Source of the DNA: Clostridiales bacterium
GTDB lineage: Bacteria > Bacillota > Clostridia > Oscillospirales > Oscillospiraceae
Assembly: GCA_009774055.1 (NCBI GenBank)
Contig: VSNB01000097.1
Coordinates: 1 to 10,937, forward strand
Reading direction: 5' to 3'
Length of the DNA: 10,937 nt
This document shows positions 4,754 to 10,937 of this stretch, piece after piece (positions within the stretch are counted from its first letter, which is position 1; every line of letters begins with the position of its first letter). The position numbers were made by a program, and so were the translations under genes. Under the pieces are notes generated by a model that saw only the letters and a list, made by a program, of their open reading frames with translations, did no database searches and was not told the origin of the DNA.

Positions 4754-7078
4754 ATGAAGAAACATGTATTAGCGCGGGCGTTAGCCCTTGTTATGTCCCT
4801 GTCCCTGCTGTCCACCTCGGCTTTCGCGGCGGTAGCGTTTGACCCGGATTTCCATGTTGGTGAAGACGGCTCGCTGCTGTCATATAAAGACAGCGAAACC
4901 CTCGAACAGAGCTATGACTACTACTTGGACAAAGACATTGATCTGGACAAAACCCTGGTCATCAAGGGCGGCGCGAACGCCTCCATCGACCTGAACGGCT
5001 TTACGCTTTCGGGTAATGGCGAAAGTTCTGTCATTAAGGTAACCGGAGACGGTACCAGCCTGACACTGGATGACCAGTCCGAGGAAGGCACAGGCACAAT
5101 TACTGGCGGCGGCGGCAAGGCCGGCGGCGGTGTGTATGTTGAGGACCAAACATCCGTCACCATGAACGGCGGCGCGATCACCGGAAACAAAGTGGCGGAG
5201 CAGGGAGGCGGCGTATATATCAAGGACGGCGGCTCCTTCACCCTGAACGACGGCGCTGAGATCAGCGAAAACAAGGCCGGCATGACCGGCGGCGGCGTCT
5301 TTGTGAATGGCTACAAGGATTGGGACAAAGCCGAGTTTACGATGAATGGCGGCACCATTTCCGGAAACACCGCCGGCAACGGCAACACTGGCGCCGGCGG
5401 CGGTATCGGAGCTTACGGCACCTACGATGGAGATCGTGGCAACGCCTCTGTTGTTATCAATGGTGGTGAGATCACGGATAACCACGTTAATTACACAGGT
5501 TCAAATGGCGCGGGAATCGCTGTCGAAAACGGCAGTCTCACCATGAATGGCGGTACGGTTTCCGGGAATACGGCCGCGAATCTTGGAGGCGGAATCTATA
5601 GCCATGATTCCAAAACTGAGATTTCCAATGTCACGGTTTCTGGCAACGAAGCCGCCGACCGGGGCGGCGGTATCTTCATTAACGGAAATGACGTCAAGTT
5701 AACCAACAACACCATTTCCGGTAACCAGGCCAACCAGAACGGCGGCGGCGTCTATGTCATGGGTATCGGCACGACCACCATGAACGGCAACAGCATCACC
5801 GGCAATAAGGCCAACCAGGGCGGCGGCATCTATGCCACGGGTAATAAGGCCAATGTTACTATGACTGGCGGCAGCATCTCCAACAACACCGCCGACATGG
5901 TGGGCGGCGGCGTGCGCCTTGCCAACGGCGTCACGTTCACCATGAACAGCGGCAGCATTACCGGCAACGCCTGTTTCGGCGAAAACTACGGCGGCGGCGG
6001 CGTGTACAGCTATAAGGACACTAAGTTCATCATGAACGGCGGAGAGATCACCGGCAACACTGCCGCAAACGGCTACGGCGGCGGCGTGTTCAATCACACC
6101 GCTACGTTCACCATGAACGGCGGCAAGCTGTACGGTAACTCTGCGGATGTAAGCGGCGACGACATTTACAGCGACACCAGGAAAGGCGGCAGCATCGTAT
6201 TGATTTCCGCCAAGGACATGGGTGTCATGGAGGGCGGCAAGAACGTCAGCCAGTGGATGGGGGATGCCAGCGATGGCCGCTGGGAGGGTGGCAATTATTT
6301 GATCCCCTCCCTTGATGGCAATGGCGTCCTGTGTCTGAAAGCCGCCCATGACCAGTACTTCAACGTTACCTATCATGACGGTGAAAAGGTGCTCCAGACC
6401 TCCAATCTGGAAAAGGGCAGCGAGTTCCCGACCTGCCAGGAGCCCACCCGTGAGGGCTATACCTTCGCTGGCTGGAACCTGGAGCTGCCGGAAACTGTGA
6501 ATGGCAATATCATGCTGACCGCCAAGTGGGATCCCATCCCTGTTGAGCCCACCGAGCCTACCGATCCCGAGGAGCCTTCCGAGCCCACTGAGCCTGAGGA
6601 GCCCGTTGATCCCGAGGAGCCCACCGAGCCCGAGGAGCCCGGCGTGGTGATCCCTGATCCCGACGTCCCCATGGGCGGCGCCCCCGATGCCGACACCGTC
6701 GACATTGAGGACGAGGAAGTGCCTCTGGCCGGCATGATGAGCACGGCTCAGCTGCTGGAAGAGCTGCGCGTCCGCGAGGAAATCGCCGACGTGGAGCTGC
6801 CCGAGGACTTCAAGTTCATGGACCACGACTACGCCCAGGCCATCTTCTGGGCCCTGTCGGAGGAGCTGGTCGCAGACACGGAAGAGGAGCCTCTGGACCC
6901 CGACGAGATCGTAACCGTCGGCCTGATGCGGAAGGTTCTGAACGCCTTTGCGGTAAACTGCAAGGGCTATGAGGACTTCGCCACCGCCATCGAGGGCGAG
7001 GACGACGAGATCGTCATGGATCTTGGCGAGCGTCTGAACCTGTTCTACGAAGAACTGGAGCAGTACGAGGCCGAATAA
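4754..7078 (+). CDS. Secreted beta-helix adhesin-like surface protein
   Basis: The product has 774 residues. A Sec signal peptide (1-25, cleavage after AFA) opens it. Residues about 66-465 are a right-handed parallel beta-helix of roughly 14 degenerate coils with alternating TMNGG-xIxGNxA and GGGVY/GGGIY motifs, as in chlamydial Pmp-like and pectate-lyase-fold adhesins. A Listeria-Bacteroides (InlB B-repeat-like) module follows (about 535-592: TYHDGE, EGYTFAGW, LTAKWD). Next are a Pro/Glu linker of EPTEP/EEP units (597-630) and an acidic tail. The tail has EVPLAG (655-660) and an SLH-like segment (about 686-732: AQAIFWA, LDPDEIVTV). There is no LPXTG motif or C-terminal membrane anchor. The ATG at 4754 is preferred because AAAGGA (4740-4745) lies 8 nt upstream and the signal peptide starts there; an in-frame ATG at 4685 falls inside aptamer 2. 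Expression probably depends on the invertible promoter and the two c-di-GMP aptamers. The binding target is unknown. Confidence 0.9.
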   Translation: MKKHVLARALALVMSLSLLSTSAFAAVAFDPDFHVGEDGSLLSYKDSETLEQSYDYYLDKDIDLDKTLVIKGGANASIDLNGFTLSGNGESSVIKVTGDGTSLTLDDQSEEGTGTITGGGGKAGGGVYVEDQTSVTMNGGAITGNKVAEQGGGVYIKDGGSFTLNDGAEISENKAGMTGGGVFVNGYKDWDKAEFTMNGGTISGNTAGNGNTGAGGGIGAYGTYDGDRGNASVVINGGEITDNHVNYTGSNGAGIAVENGSLTMNGGTVSGNTAANLGGGIYSHDSKTEISNVTVSGNEAADRGGGIFINGNDVKLTNNTISGNQANQNGGGVYVMGIGTTTMNGNSITGNKANQGGGIYATGNKANVTMTGGSISNNTADMVGGGVRLANGVTFTMNSGSITGNACFGENYGGGGVYSYKDTKFIMNGGEITGNTAANGYGGGVFNHTATFTMNGGKLYGNSADVSGDDIYSDTRKGGSIVLISAKDMGVMEGGKNVSQWMGDASDGRWEGGNYLIPSLDGNGVLCLKAAHDQYFNVTYHDGEKVLQTSNLEKGSEFPTCQEPTREGYTFAGWNLELPETVNGNIMLTAKWDPIPVEPTEPTDPEEPSEPTEPEEPVDPEEPTEPEEPGVVIPDPDVPMGGAPDADTVDIEDEEVPLAGMMSTAQLLEELRVREEIADVELPEDFKFMDHDYAQAIFWALSEELVADTEEEPLDPDEIVTVGLMRKVLNAFAVNCKGYEDFATAIEGEDDEIVMDLGERLNLFYEELEQYEAE

Positions 7079-7111
7079 AATTTCCCTCCCCCACACAGAC
7101 AGCCCCCAAAT

Positions 7112-7145
7112 CCCCGGAGGCGTCCGCCTCCGGGGCCGATTTTTT
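7112..7145 (+). terminator. Intrinsic terminator of the adhesin gene
   Basis: CCCCGGAGGC (7112-7121) pairs perfectly with GCCTCCGGGG (7126-7135) around GTCC. The stem is followed by CCGA and six T (7140-7145), 34 bp after the stop codon. Confidence 0.92.
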
Positions 7146-7174
7146 CTCCGTCCGGGCAAAATGCCGCGGAACAT

Positions 7175-7202
7175 TTGACAAGCGGGAAAAAATATGTATA
7201 AT
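7175..7202 (+). promoter_or_regulatory. Consensus sigma-A promoter for tRNA-Pro
   Basis: TTGACA (7175-7180) and TATAAT (7197-7202) are both perfect consensus hexamers, separated by 16 bp. This is a typical stable-RNA promoter. The precursor would carry about 65 nt of leader containing a CTCCCGC/GCGGGAG hairpin before the tRNA. Confidence 0.9.
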
Positions 7203-7274
7203 AGAGGTTGCCGGCTCGCTCCCGCCTGCGGGCGCTCTATGCGGGAGGCCCAGGACGTCGGCGGAATGAAATAA

Positions 7275-7350
7275 CGGGGTGTTGCGCAGTTGGTAGCGCG
7301 CCTGCTTTGGGAGCAGGAGGCCCGGGGTTCGAGTCCCCGCACTCCGACCA
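7275..7350 (+). tRNA. tRNA-Pro (anticodon UGG)
   Basis: A complete cloverleaf with encoded CCA. The acceptor stem is CGGGGTG (7275-7281) with CACTCCG (7340-7346), including one G-T pair. The D stem is GCGC/GCGC (7284-7287, 7296-7299). The anticodon stem is CCTGC/GCAGG with loop TTTGGGA, giving anticodon TGG at 7308-7310. The variable loop is AGGCC. The T stem is CGGGG/CCCCG with loop TTCGAGT. The discriminator is A7347, followed by CCA (7348-7350). It decodes CCA and, by wobble, other proline codons. It forms a single-gene unit with its own promoter and terminator. Confidence 0.97.
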
Positions 7351-7378
7351 CGTCGGAGCAAAGTCCGCTCCACTCAAA

Positions 7379-7412
7379 ATCGGGCGTTCCCTTACGGGAG
7401 CGCCCGATTTTT
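7379..7412 (+). terminator. Intrinsic terminator of the tRNA-Pro unit
   Basis: ATCGGGCGTTCCC (7379-7391) pairs with GGGAGCGCCCGAT (7396-7408) around TTAC, a 13-bp stem with one G-U pair. The stem runs into five T (7408-7412). Confidence 0.92.
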
Positions 7413-7437
7413 CGCGCCGCTCCCTTGCTCCTCCTTT

Positions 7438-7472
7438 CCAACTCGAACCCGCTGCGCTGGGCTTCGAGTTGG
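7438..7472. repeat. Inverted repeat downstream of tRNA-Pro
   Basis: CCAACTCGAACCC (7438-7450) pairs with GGGCTTCGAGTTGG (7459-7472), leaving one bulged C. The arms contain TTCGAGT, the same as the T-loop of the neighbouring tRNA, so this may be a tRNA-derived remnant. The rest of the gap from 7413 to the MATE promoter holds no gene I can support. Confidence 0.5.
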
Positions 7473-7642
7473 TTTCGGGTACAGTCCTGATGGCTGGCAC
7501 TTCTGATGCAGCCGCATCTTTTTTAGCAACACAAGAAGGCCAAAACCCTCCGCCGCAAGCCTCCAAACCGGCAGGAAGGGCCCCGGGCCTTTTCCGCGCT
7601 CCCCTGCCAACCCAAAAAGTTCTCCAGCGAACAAAATACCAG

Positions 7643-7671
7643 GTGACAAACGGCCGCGCCTGTGGTATACT
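7643..7671 (+). promoter_or_regulatory. Sigma-A-type promoter of the MATE transporter gene
   Basis: GTGACA (7643-7648) is followed by a 17-bp spacer and TATACT (7666-7671), each a 5/6 match to consensus. Transcription would start near 7678, about 35 nt before the ATG. Confidence 0.8.
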
Positions 7672-7712
7672 GCTGTCTGTCGGGCGCGTCCGCCCCAAGA
7701 AAGGAACATCCT

Positions 7713-9107
7713 ATGAACAGTCAACGCAATACAGACATTTCCCAGCAGCTTTCCTCCGCCCCCGTGGGCCGGTTGCTGCTGAAGCTGGCCGTACCCACGG
7801 TGGTGGCCCAGCTGGTGAACCTGCTGTACAACATCGTGGACCGGATCTACATCGGCCACATGCCGGAGGTCGGCATGACGGCCCTGACGGGGATCGGCCT
7901 GTGCTTCCCGGTGATCTACCTCATCGGGGCCTTCACCATGCTGGTGGCCCAGGGCGGCGCGCCCCGGGCGGCCATCGCCATGGGAGAGGGGAACAACGAG
8001 AAGGCGGAAAAAATCATGGGCAGCTGCTTCACCTGCCTGATCGGGACCGCCATTGCGCTGACGGCGCTTTTCTGGATCTTCGGGGAGCAGCTCCTGTGGA
8101 TCTTCGGGTGCAGTGAGGAAACCATCGTCTACGCCCTGCCCTACATGCGCATCTATTCCAGCGGCTCGATCTTCGTCATGATGGCCCTGGGCATGAACCT
8201 GTTCGTCACCACCCAGGGGTTTACCACCGTCAGCATGCGCACGGTGCTCATCGGCGCGGTGAGCAACATCATCCTGGACCCCATCTTTATCTACGCCTTT
8301 GATATGGGCGTACAGGGCGCGGCCCTGGCTACGGTGATTTCCCAGGCGGTATCCGGCATCTGGGTGGTGCGGTTCCTCACGGGAAAGCGGACCACCCTGC
8401 GCCTGCGCCGGGGCAGCCTGCGGCCCAGCTGGACGCTGATGGCCCCGGTGCTGGCCTTGGGCGTTTCCCCCTTCGTCATGCAGAGCACCGAGGCACTGCT
8501 GTCCATCTCCTTCAACTCCTCCCTCCAGCGTTATGGCGGCGACATCGCCGTGGGGGCCATGACCATCGCCAACACGGTGCTGCAGATGGTGTGGATTCCC
8601 TCCCAGGGCCTGGGCCAGGGGGCCCAGCCCATTATCAGCTACAACTATGGCGCGAAGAACGCCAAGCGCGTCAAGGACGCCTTCTTCGCCCTCCTGAAGG
8701 TCAGCTGCGCCCTGATGCTGACCTTCTGGCTCCTGGTGCAGCTGTTCCCCCAGGTGTTCATCCGCATTTTCAACAACAACCCCCTTCTGATGGACACGGC
8801 GAAATGGACGCTGCGGCTCTATACGGCGGTGCTGGGCATGTTCGGCATTCAGATGTCGGTGCAGCAGACCCTTATGGCCATCGGCAAGGCGAAGGCGTCC
8901 CTGTTCATCGCCTGCCTGCGGAAGATCATTTTACTCATTCCCCTGATTTTCCTCCTGCCGCAGTTTTTTGAGAATAAGGTATTCGCCGTATTCCTGGCGG
9001 AGCCGGTCAGCGATTTCATTTCCGTCACGGCGGCGGCGATCACGTTCTTCCTTGTCTTCCGCCCCGCCCTGGCGGAGCTGGAAGCGGACCAGTCTAAGGC
9101 GGAGTAA
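7713..9107 (+). CDS. MATE-family multidrug efflux transporter (MepA-like)
   Basis: This 464-residue inner-membrane protein has about twelve hydrophobic helices in two homologous six-helix bundles (about 18-210 and 235-445), the standard MATE layout and length. MATE proteins export cationic drugs or metabolites in exchange for Na+ or H+. Family marks are VPTVVAQLVNLLYNIVDRIY near the N-terminus, the IGHMPEVGMTALTGIG segment after helix 1, SNIILDPIFIYAFDMGVQGAALATV in the first half (quoted in part: LDPIFIY), and GLGQGAQPIISYNYGA in the second. The segment with VDRIYIG and QGAQPIISYNYGA is typical of the MepA-like subgroup. The ATG at 7713 is chosen because AAAGGA (7700-7705) lies 7 nt upstream; an in-frame ATG at 7662 overlaps the promoter -10. 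It is a single-gene unit with its own promoter and terminator. No regulator sits beside it, and the substrate cannot be predicted. Confidence 0.93.
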   Translation: MNSQRNTDISQQLSSAPVGRLLLKLAVPTVVAQLVNLLYNIVDRIYIGHMPEVGMTALTGIGLCFPVIYLIGAFTMLVAQGGAPRAAIAMGEGNNEKAEKIMGSCFTCLIGTAIALTALFWIFGEQLLWIFGCSEETIVYALPYMRIYSSGSIFVMMALGMNLFVTTQGFTTVSMRTVLIGAVSNIILDPIFIYAFDMGVQGAALATVISQAVSGIWVVRFLTGKRTTLRLRRGSLRPSWTLMAPVLALGVSPFVMQSTEALLSISFNSSLQRYGGDIAVGAMTIANTVLQMVWIPSQGLGQGAQPIISYNYGAKNAKRVKDAFFALLKVSCALMLTFWLLVQLFPQVFIRIFNNNPLLMDTAKWTLRLYTAVLGMFGIQMSVQQTLMAIGKAKASLFIACLRKIILLIPLIFLLPQFFENKVFAVFLAEPVSDFISVTAAAITFFLVFRPALAELEADQSKAE

Positions 9108-9120
9108 TATAGTCGACGCA

Positions 9121-9176
9121 GGGCGAGGCGCGCGGATTGGGGAAAGTTTTTCCCGCAAGACGCGCGCCGCCCTTTT
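9121..9176 (+). terminator. Intrinsic terminator of the MATE gene
   Basis: GGCGCGCG (9127-9134) pairs with CGCGCGCC (9161-9168), extended by GGGC/GCCC (9121-9124, 9169-9172) across a two-base bulge. An inner GGGAAA/TTTCCC stem adds to it, and TTTT (9173-9176) follows. It starts 14 bp after the stop codon. Confidence 0.75.
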
Positions 9177-9177
9177 C

Positions 9178-9341
9178 TAGGGCTTGTTTGATAAATGGCG
9201 GAATGCCCAACAGCGAGAGATTTTTTCGCTGGGCAAGGCAAAAATTCGCAGGAATCCTGACGGATTTCAAGAATTTTTAACGCCGCACAGCGGAAAAAGA
9301 TCCGCTGCTTGGGCGTTTTGACATTTTTCAAACATGCCCTA
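9178..9341. mobile_element. MITE-like non-coding element with terminal inverted repeats
   Basis: The left end, TAGGGCTTGTTTGATAAATG (9178-9197), and the complement of the right end, TAGGGCATGTTTGAAAAATG (9341-9322), match at 18 of 20 positions. Both ends carry TA, the target duplicated by IS630/Tc1/mariner-type transposases. The 164-bp interior has no ORF but several hairpins, including GCCCA-AGCGA with TCGCTGGGC (about 9204-9236) and CAGCGGA/TCCGCTG (about 9287-9307). It sits in the gap after the MATE terminator. The matching transposase is not in the window, so mobility is inferred from structure; a conserved non-coding RNA is the alternative. Confidence 0.6.
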
Positions 9342-9387
9342 ACCCCGTTGACGCAAAAATGCAGGAATTCCTCGCTATTCCAAGAAA

Positions 9388-9404
9388 CGCAACCGCCGGT
9401 TGCG
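9388..9404. repeat. Palindrome upstream of the XRE regulator gene
   Basis: CGCAACC (9388-9394) and GGTTGCG (9398-9404) form a perfect 7-bp inverted repeat around GCC, 71 bp before the regulator start codon. It could be an operator for autoregulation, but no binding data or second copy supports that. The surrounding 9342-9474 holds no gene; the only promoter-like sequence is TATGAT (9448-9453), which has no good -35 at the right distance. Confidence 0.35.
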
Positions 9405-9474
9405 GAAGTTTCAAGGGCAGTTGATAGCGTGCCTCGGGGAATTGCGGTATGATTATGGCAAGGAGGCCAAGCGG

Positions 9475-9930
9475 ATGTTGTCTGAAAAAATATATACCCT
9501 CAGGCGAAAGAGCGGGCTGTCACAGGAACAGCTCGCGGAAAAAATCGGCGTTTCAAGACAAGCGATATCCAAATGGGAAGGAGGGCTGTCCACTCCGGAG
9601 TTGGATAAACTCAAGGCTTTGAGCGAGTGCTTTCAAATTTCCATTGATGAGCTTACCGGAAATCAGACTGCCGGCGACACCGGCGTGGGGATAAAGGAGA
9701 ACCGGGACCCGCCCCCCTGCAAAACGGGGGAGAGCAGGATCGGGATTTTCCTCTGTGCGGCCGGCGCCGTCTGCCTGATTCTGTTCAGCGTCCTGACGGT
9801 TATGCGCCCGGCGTCTGTCGATCAGATCGACGCGTCGTCGGCAGTCACCTTGAACGGAACGGGGATGCTCATCGCGTTGTTCGCAGCGTTCATGATCGTG
9901 GGAATCGTGATGATTCTCAGAAAAAAATAA
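9475..9930 (+). CDS. XRE-family transcriptional regulator with two C-terminal membrane helices
   Basis: The product has 151 residues. An HTH_3/Cro-C1 domain occupies about 5-60, with the helix-turn-helix around LSQEQLAEKIGVSRQAISKWE (quoted in part: SRQAISKWE, 27-35) and the common ISIDELTG ending (56-62). A polar linker (63-87) leads to two hydrophobic segments (about 88-110 and 129-148) separated by a short loop, so the regulator is probably membrane-tethered. The ATG at 9475 is chosen because AAGGAGG (9460-9466) lies 8 nt upstream and the HTH begins at once; the frame is open further upstream to 9400 without a ribosome binding site. A small membrane protein gene follows after 17 nt, likely co-transcribed. 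This domain order (XRE plus membrane helices, next to a small membrane protein) is common in Firmicutes, but its signal and targets are unknown. Confidence 0.88.
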   Translation: MLSEKIYTLRRKSGLSQEQLAEKIGVSRQAISKWEGGLSTPELDKLKALSECFQISIDELTGNQTAGDTGVGIKENRDPPPCKTGESRIGIFLCAAGAVCLILFSVLTVMRPASVDQIDASSAVTLNGTGMLIALFAAFMIVGIVMILRKK

Positions 9931-9947
9931 ATTATGGAGGGGTTGTA

Positions 9948-10184
9948 ATGAAGAAGTACAAATACCTAGCCGCTCTTTATGCCGCGCTTGCGGTCCTGCT
10001 TTCGAACGCCATGTGCGCCGCAGTTGCGTACAATTACTGTGCTCTTCAGCTGGGCGGCCAATACGCGGGGTACAGCGCGCCGGCGGATACCGCCTTTTTG
10101 CTGGGCATCCCATATGGGATCGGGATTGCCATATGCGCGGCTTTAGCCTGGCTTTTCCATAGAAAACATGCTCAGCGCGGCTGA
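9948..10184 (+). CDS. Small two-helix membrane protein of unknown function
   Basis: This 78-residue protein has two predicted membrane helices (about 5-27 and 46-70) and a basic C-terminus (HRKHAQRG). The positively charged MKKYK start and the RK-rich end suggest that both termini face the cytoplasm. The ribosome binding site GGAGGGG (9936-9942) lies 5 nt before the ATG. It starts 17 nt after the membrane-anchored XRE regulator and precedes a terminator, so the two genes probably form one transcript and may work together. I recognise no family. The second helix is glycine-rich (LGIPYGIGIA). No cleavable signal peptide is convincing, although the first helix could be mistaken for one. Confidence 0.75.
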   Translation: MKKYKYLAALYAALAVLLSNAMCAAVAYNYCALQLGGQYAGYSAPADTAFLLGIPYGIGIAICAALAWLFHRKHAQRG

Positions 10185-10193
10185 CAAATAAGG

Positions 10194-10226
10194 GGGGCGC
10201 GGAGGGATACCCTTCCGCGCCCCTTT
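10194..10226. terminator. Shared terminator between convergent genes
   Basis: GGGGCGCGGAGGG (10194-10206) pairs with CCCTTCCGCGCCCC (10210-10223) around ATA with one bulged T, followed by TTT on the plus strand. On the minus strand the stem is followed by CCTTATTT. It lies between the convergent small membrane protein gene and khpB, so it can serve both. Confidence 0.8.
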
Positions 10227-10235
10227 GCGTCCGTT

Positions 10236-10937
10236 TTAATCCGTCCGGCCAGACGGTCTGCTCCTGTCGTAGGCCACGATGACCCGCCGGTTGGGGTCGG
10301 TGCCCATGGAATAGGTGGTCACGCCCTCTATGTCCTGCAGGGCGGTGTGGATCACATGCCGCTCGTAGGCGTTCATGGGCTCCAGGGTGACGTTGCGCTT
10401 GAAGCGCAGCACCTTCCCGGCCACCTTGCGGGCCAGGTGCTGGAGGCTCTGCTCCCGCTTGAGGCGGTAGTTTTCCGCGTCCACGTGAATTCGGACCCGC
10501 TTGTCCCCGCCCTTGTTGACGGAGTAGTTGGCCAGCTGCTGGATGGCGTCCAGGGTTTCGCCCCGGCGTCCGATGAGGGCTCCCAGCTTCTCGCCCTCCA
10601 GGACGACCTTGTACCGCCCCTCGGCGTCCATATACACCTTCACCTGGGCGCGGCACTTCATGTGTTCCAGCAGTCCCGTCAGGAAAGCGGTGATCTGCTG
10701 GGCCTTCTCGTCGCTGACGGGCTGGCCCAGGTCTGCGGGCTTCACCACCGGCGCGGACTCCGCCGCCTCTTCCATCATCTTCTGGGGACGGTCCCGGCGG
10801 TCGCCCCGGGGCCGGGCGGGCTTCTTCTTCTCAGGCCGCTCGGGCCGCTTTTCCGGCGGAACCGGCAGGGCCTCCGCCGCCCCATTGTAGAGGTATCCGT
10901 GGCAGGCCCCGTGGTACAGGGCAGAGGCCCCCAGCGC
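10236..10937 (-). CDS. khpB: KhpB/Jag family RNA-binding protein (KH and R3H domains), 5' end outside window
   Basis: The frame is open to the window edge, giving 233 visible residues with the N-terminus missing. A basic, proline-rich linker (about 26-53) leads to a type-II-like KH domain with the GxxG loop GRRG (visible residues 123-126), then an R3H domain with the RxxxH motif RHVIH (193-197). This is the KhpB (Jag, SpoIIIJ-associated, EloR) arrangement. In Firmicutes the protein binds RNA, partners with KhpA, affects cell elongation, and is usually encoded beside yidC. The ATG at 10778 is not the true start because coding continues upstream without a stop. The first visible residues include LGAS, which may be the end of a Jag_N domain, but the following stretch (ALYHGACHGYLYNGAAEAL) is not typical of it. 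A terminator lies directly downstream, so khpB ends its operon here. Confidence 0.9.
   Translation of the reverse strand, partial: ALGASALYHGACHGYLYNGAAEALPVPPEKRPERPEKKKPARPRGDRRDRPQKMMEEAAESAPVVKPADLGQPVSDEKAQQITAFLTGLLEHMKCRAQVKVYMDAEGRYKVVLEGEKLGALIGRRGETLDAIQQLANYSVNKGGDKRVRIHVDAENYRLKREQSLQHLARKVAGKVLRFKRNVTLEPMNAYERHVIHTALQDIEGVTTYSMGTDPNRRVIVAYDRSRPSGRTD

Noticed and set aside
5100..6150. Repeated GGCGGCGGC/ATGAACGGCGG units as a CRISPR-like or satellite repeat
   Set aside because: They are in frame, encode the beta-helix coils and lack constant spacers.
3238..7350. Integrated element: recombinase at one end and tRNA-Pro at the other
   Set aside because: No duplicated tRNA 3' end is visible near the recombinase, and no phage, plasmid or conjugation genes lie between. 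The inverted crossover sites next to the recombinase explain it better.
5699..7441. 580-codon open frame on the minus strand across the adhesin 3' end, terminator and tRNA
   Set aside because: It runs through a terminator and a tRNA and is the antisense of a repetitive GGC/GCC-rich coding sequence.

Overview
The window looks like chromosomal DNA from a high-GC Clostridia, most likely a gut Oscillospiraceae (Flavonifractor/Lawsonibacter/Oscillibacter-like). This is inferred from GC-rich Gram-positive genes with strong AGGAGG-type ribosome binding sites, sigma-A-type promoters, a KhpB/Jag homologue, and a secreted protein with a 'VPLA' motif and a degenerate SLH-like tail. The species cannot be named from sequence alone.

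Layout. (1) 59-3064, minus strand: a two-gene operon, a ZIP-family metal transporter followed by the glycogen debranching enzyme glgX, from one promoter at 3099-3127. (2) 3238-7078, plus strand: the most interesting block. A tyrosine recombinase is followed by a ~207-bp DNA segment bounded by two nearly identical 24-bp sites in inverted orientation. Each site is built like a Xer/dif crossover site (9-bp arms around an asymmetric 6-bp core). The segment carries a strong promoter that currently points right. The predicted transcript then runs through two consecutive cyclic-di-GMP-I (GEMM) riboswitch aptamers and into a 774-residue secreted beta-helix, adhesin-like protein that ends at a strong terminator. 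(3) 7175-7412: a tRNA-Pro(UGG) unit with its own consensus promoter and terminator. (4) 7643-9176: a MepA-like MATE efflux transporter with promoter and terminator. (5) 9178-9341: a small MITE-like element with ~20-bp terminal inverted repeats starting in TA. (6) 9475-10184: an XRE-family regulator with two C-terminal membrane helices, plus a small membrane protein. (7) 10236 to the right edge, minus strand: a KhpB/Jag RNA-binding protein, cut by the window edge.

How the central block may work (inference): the recombinase flips the promoter segment, switching transcription of the surface protein ON (as seen here) or OFF in individual cells. In ON cells the long leader is read by two c-di-GMP aptamers, which tune output to the second messenger governing attachment and motility. 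Heritable phase variation and c-di-GMP riboswitches each occur separately in Clostridia. Stacking both in cis, with a dedicated recombinase next door, is the part most worth testing. The sequence does not reveal whether ligand turns the gene on or off.
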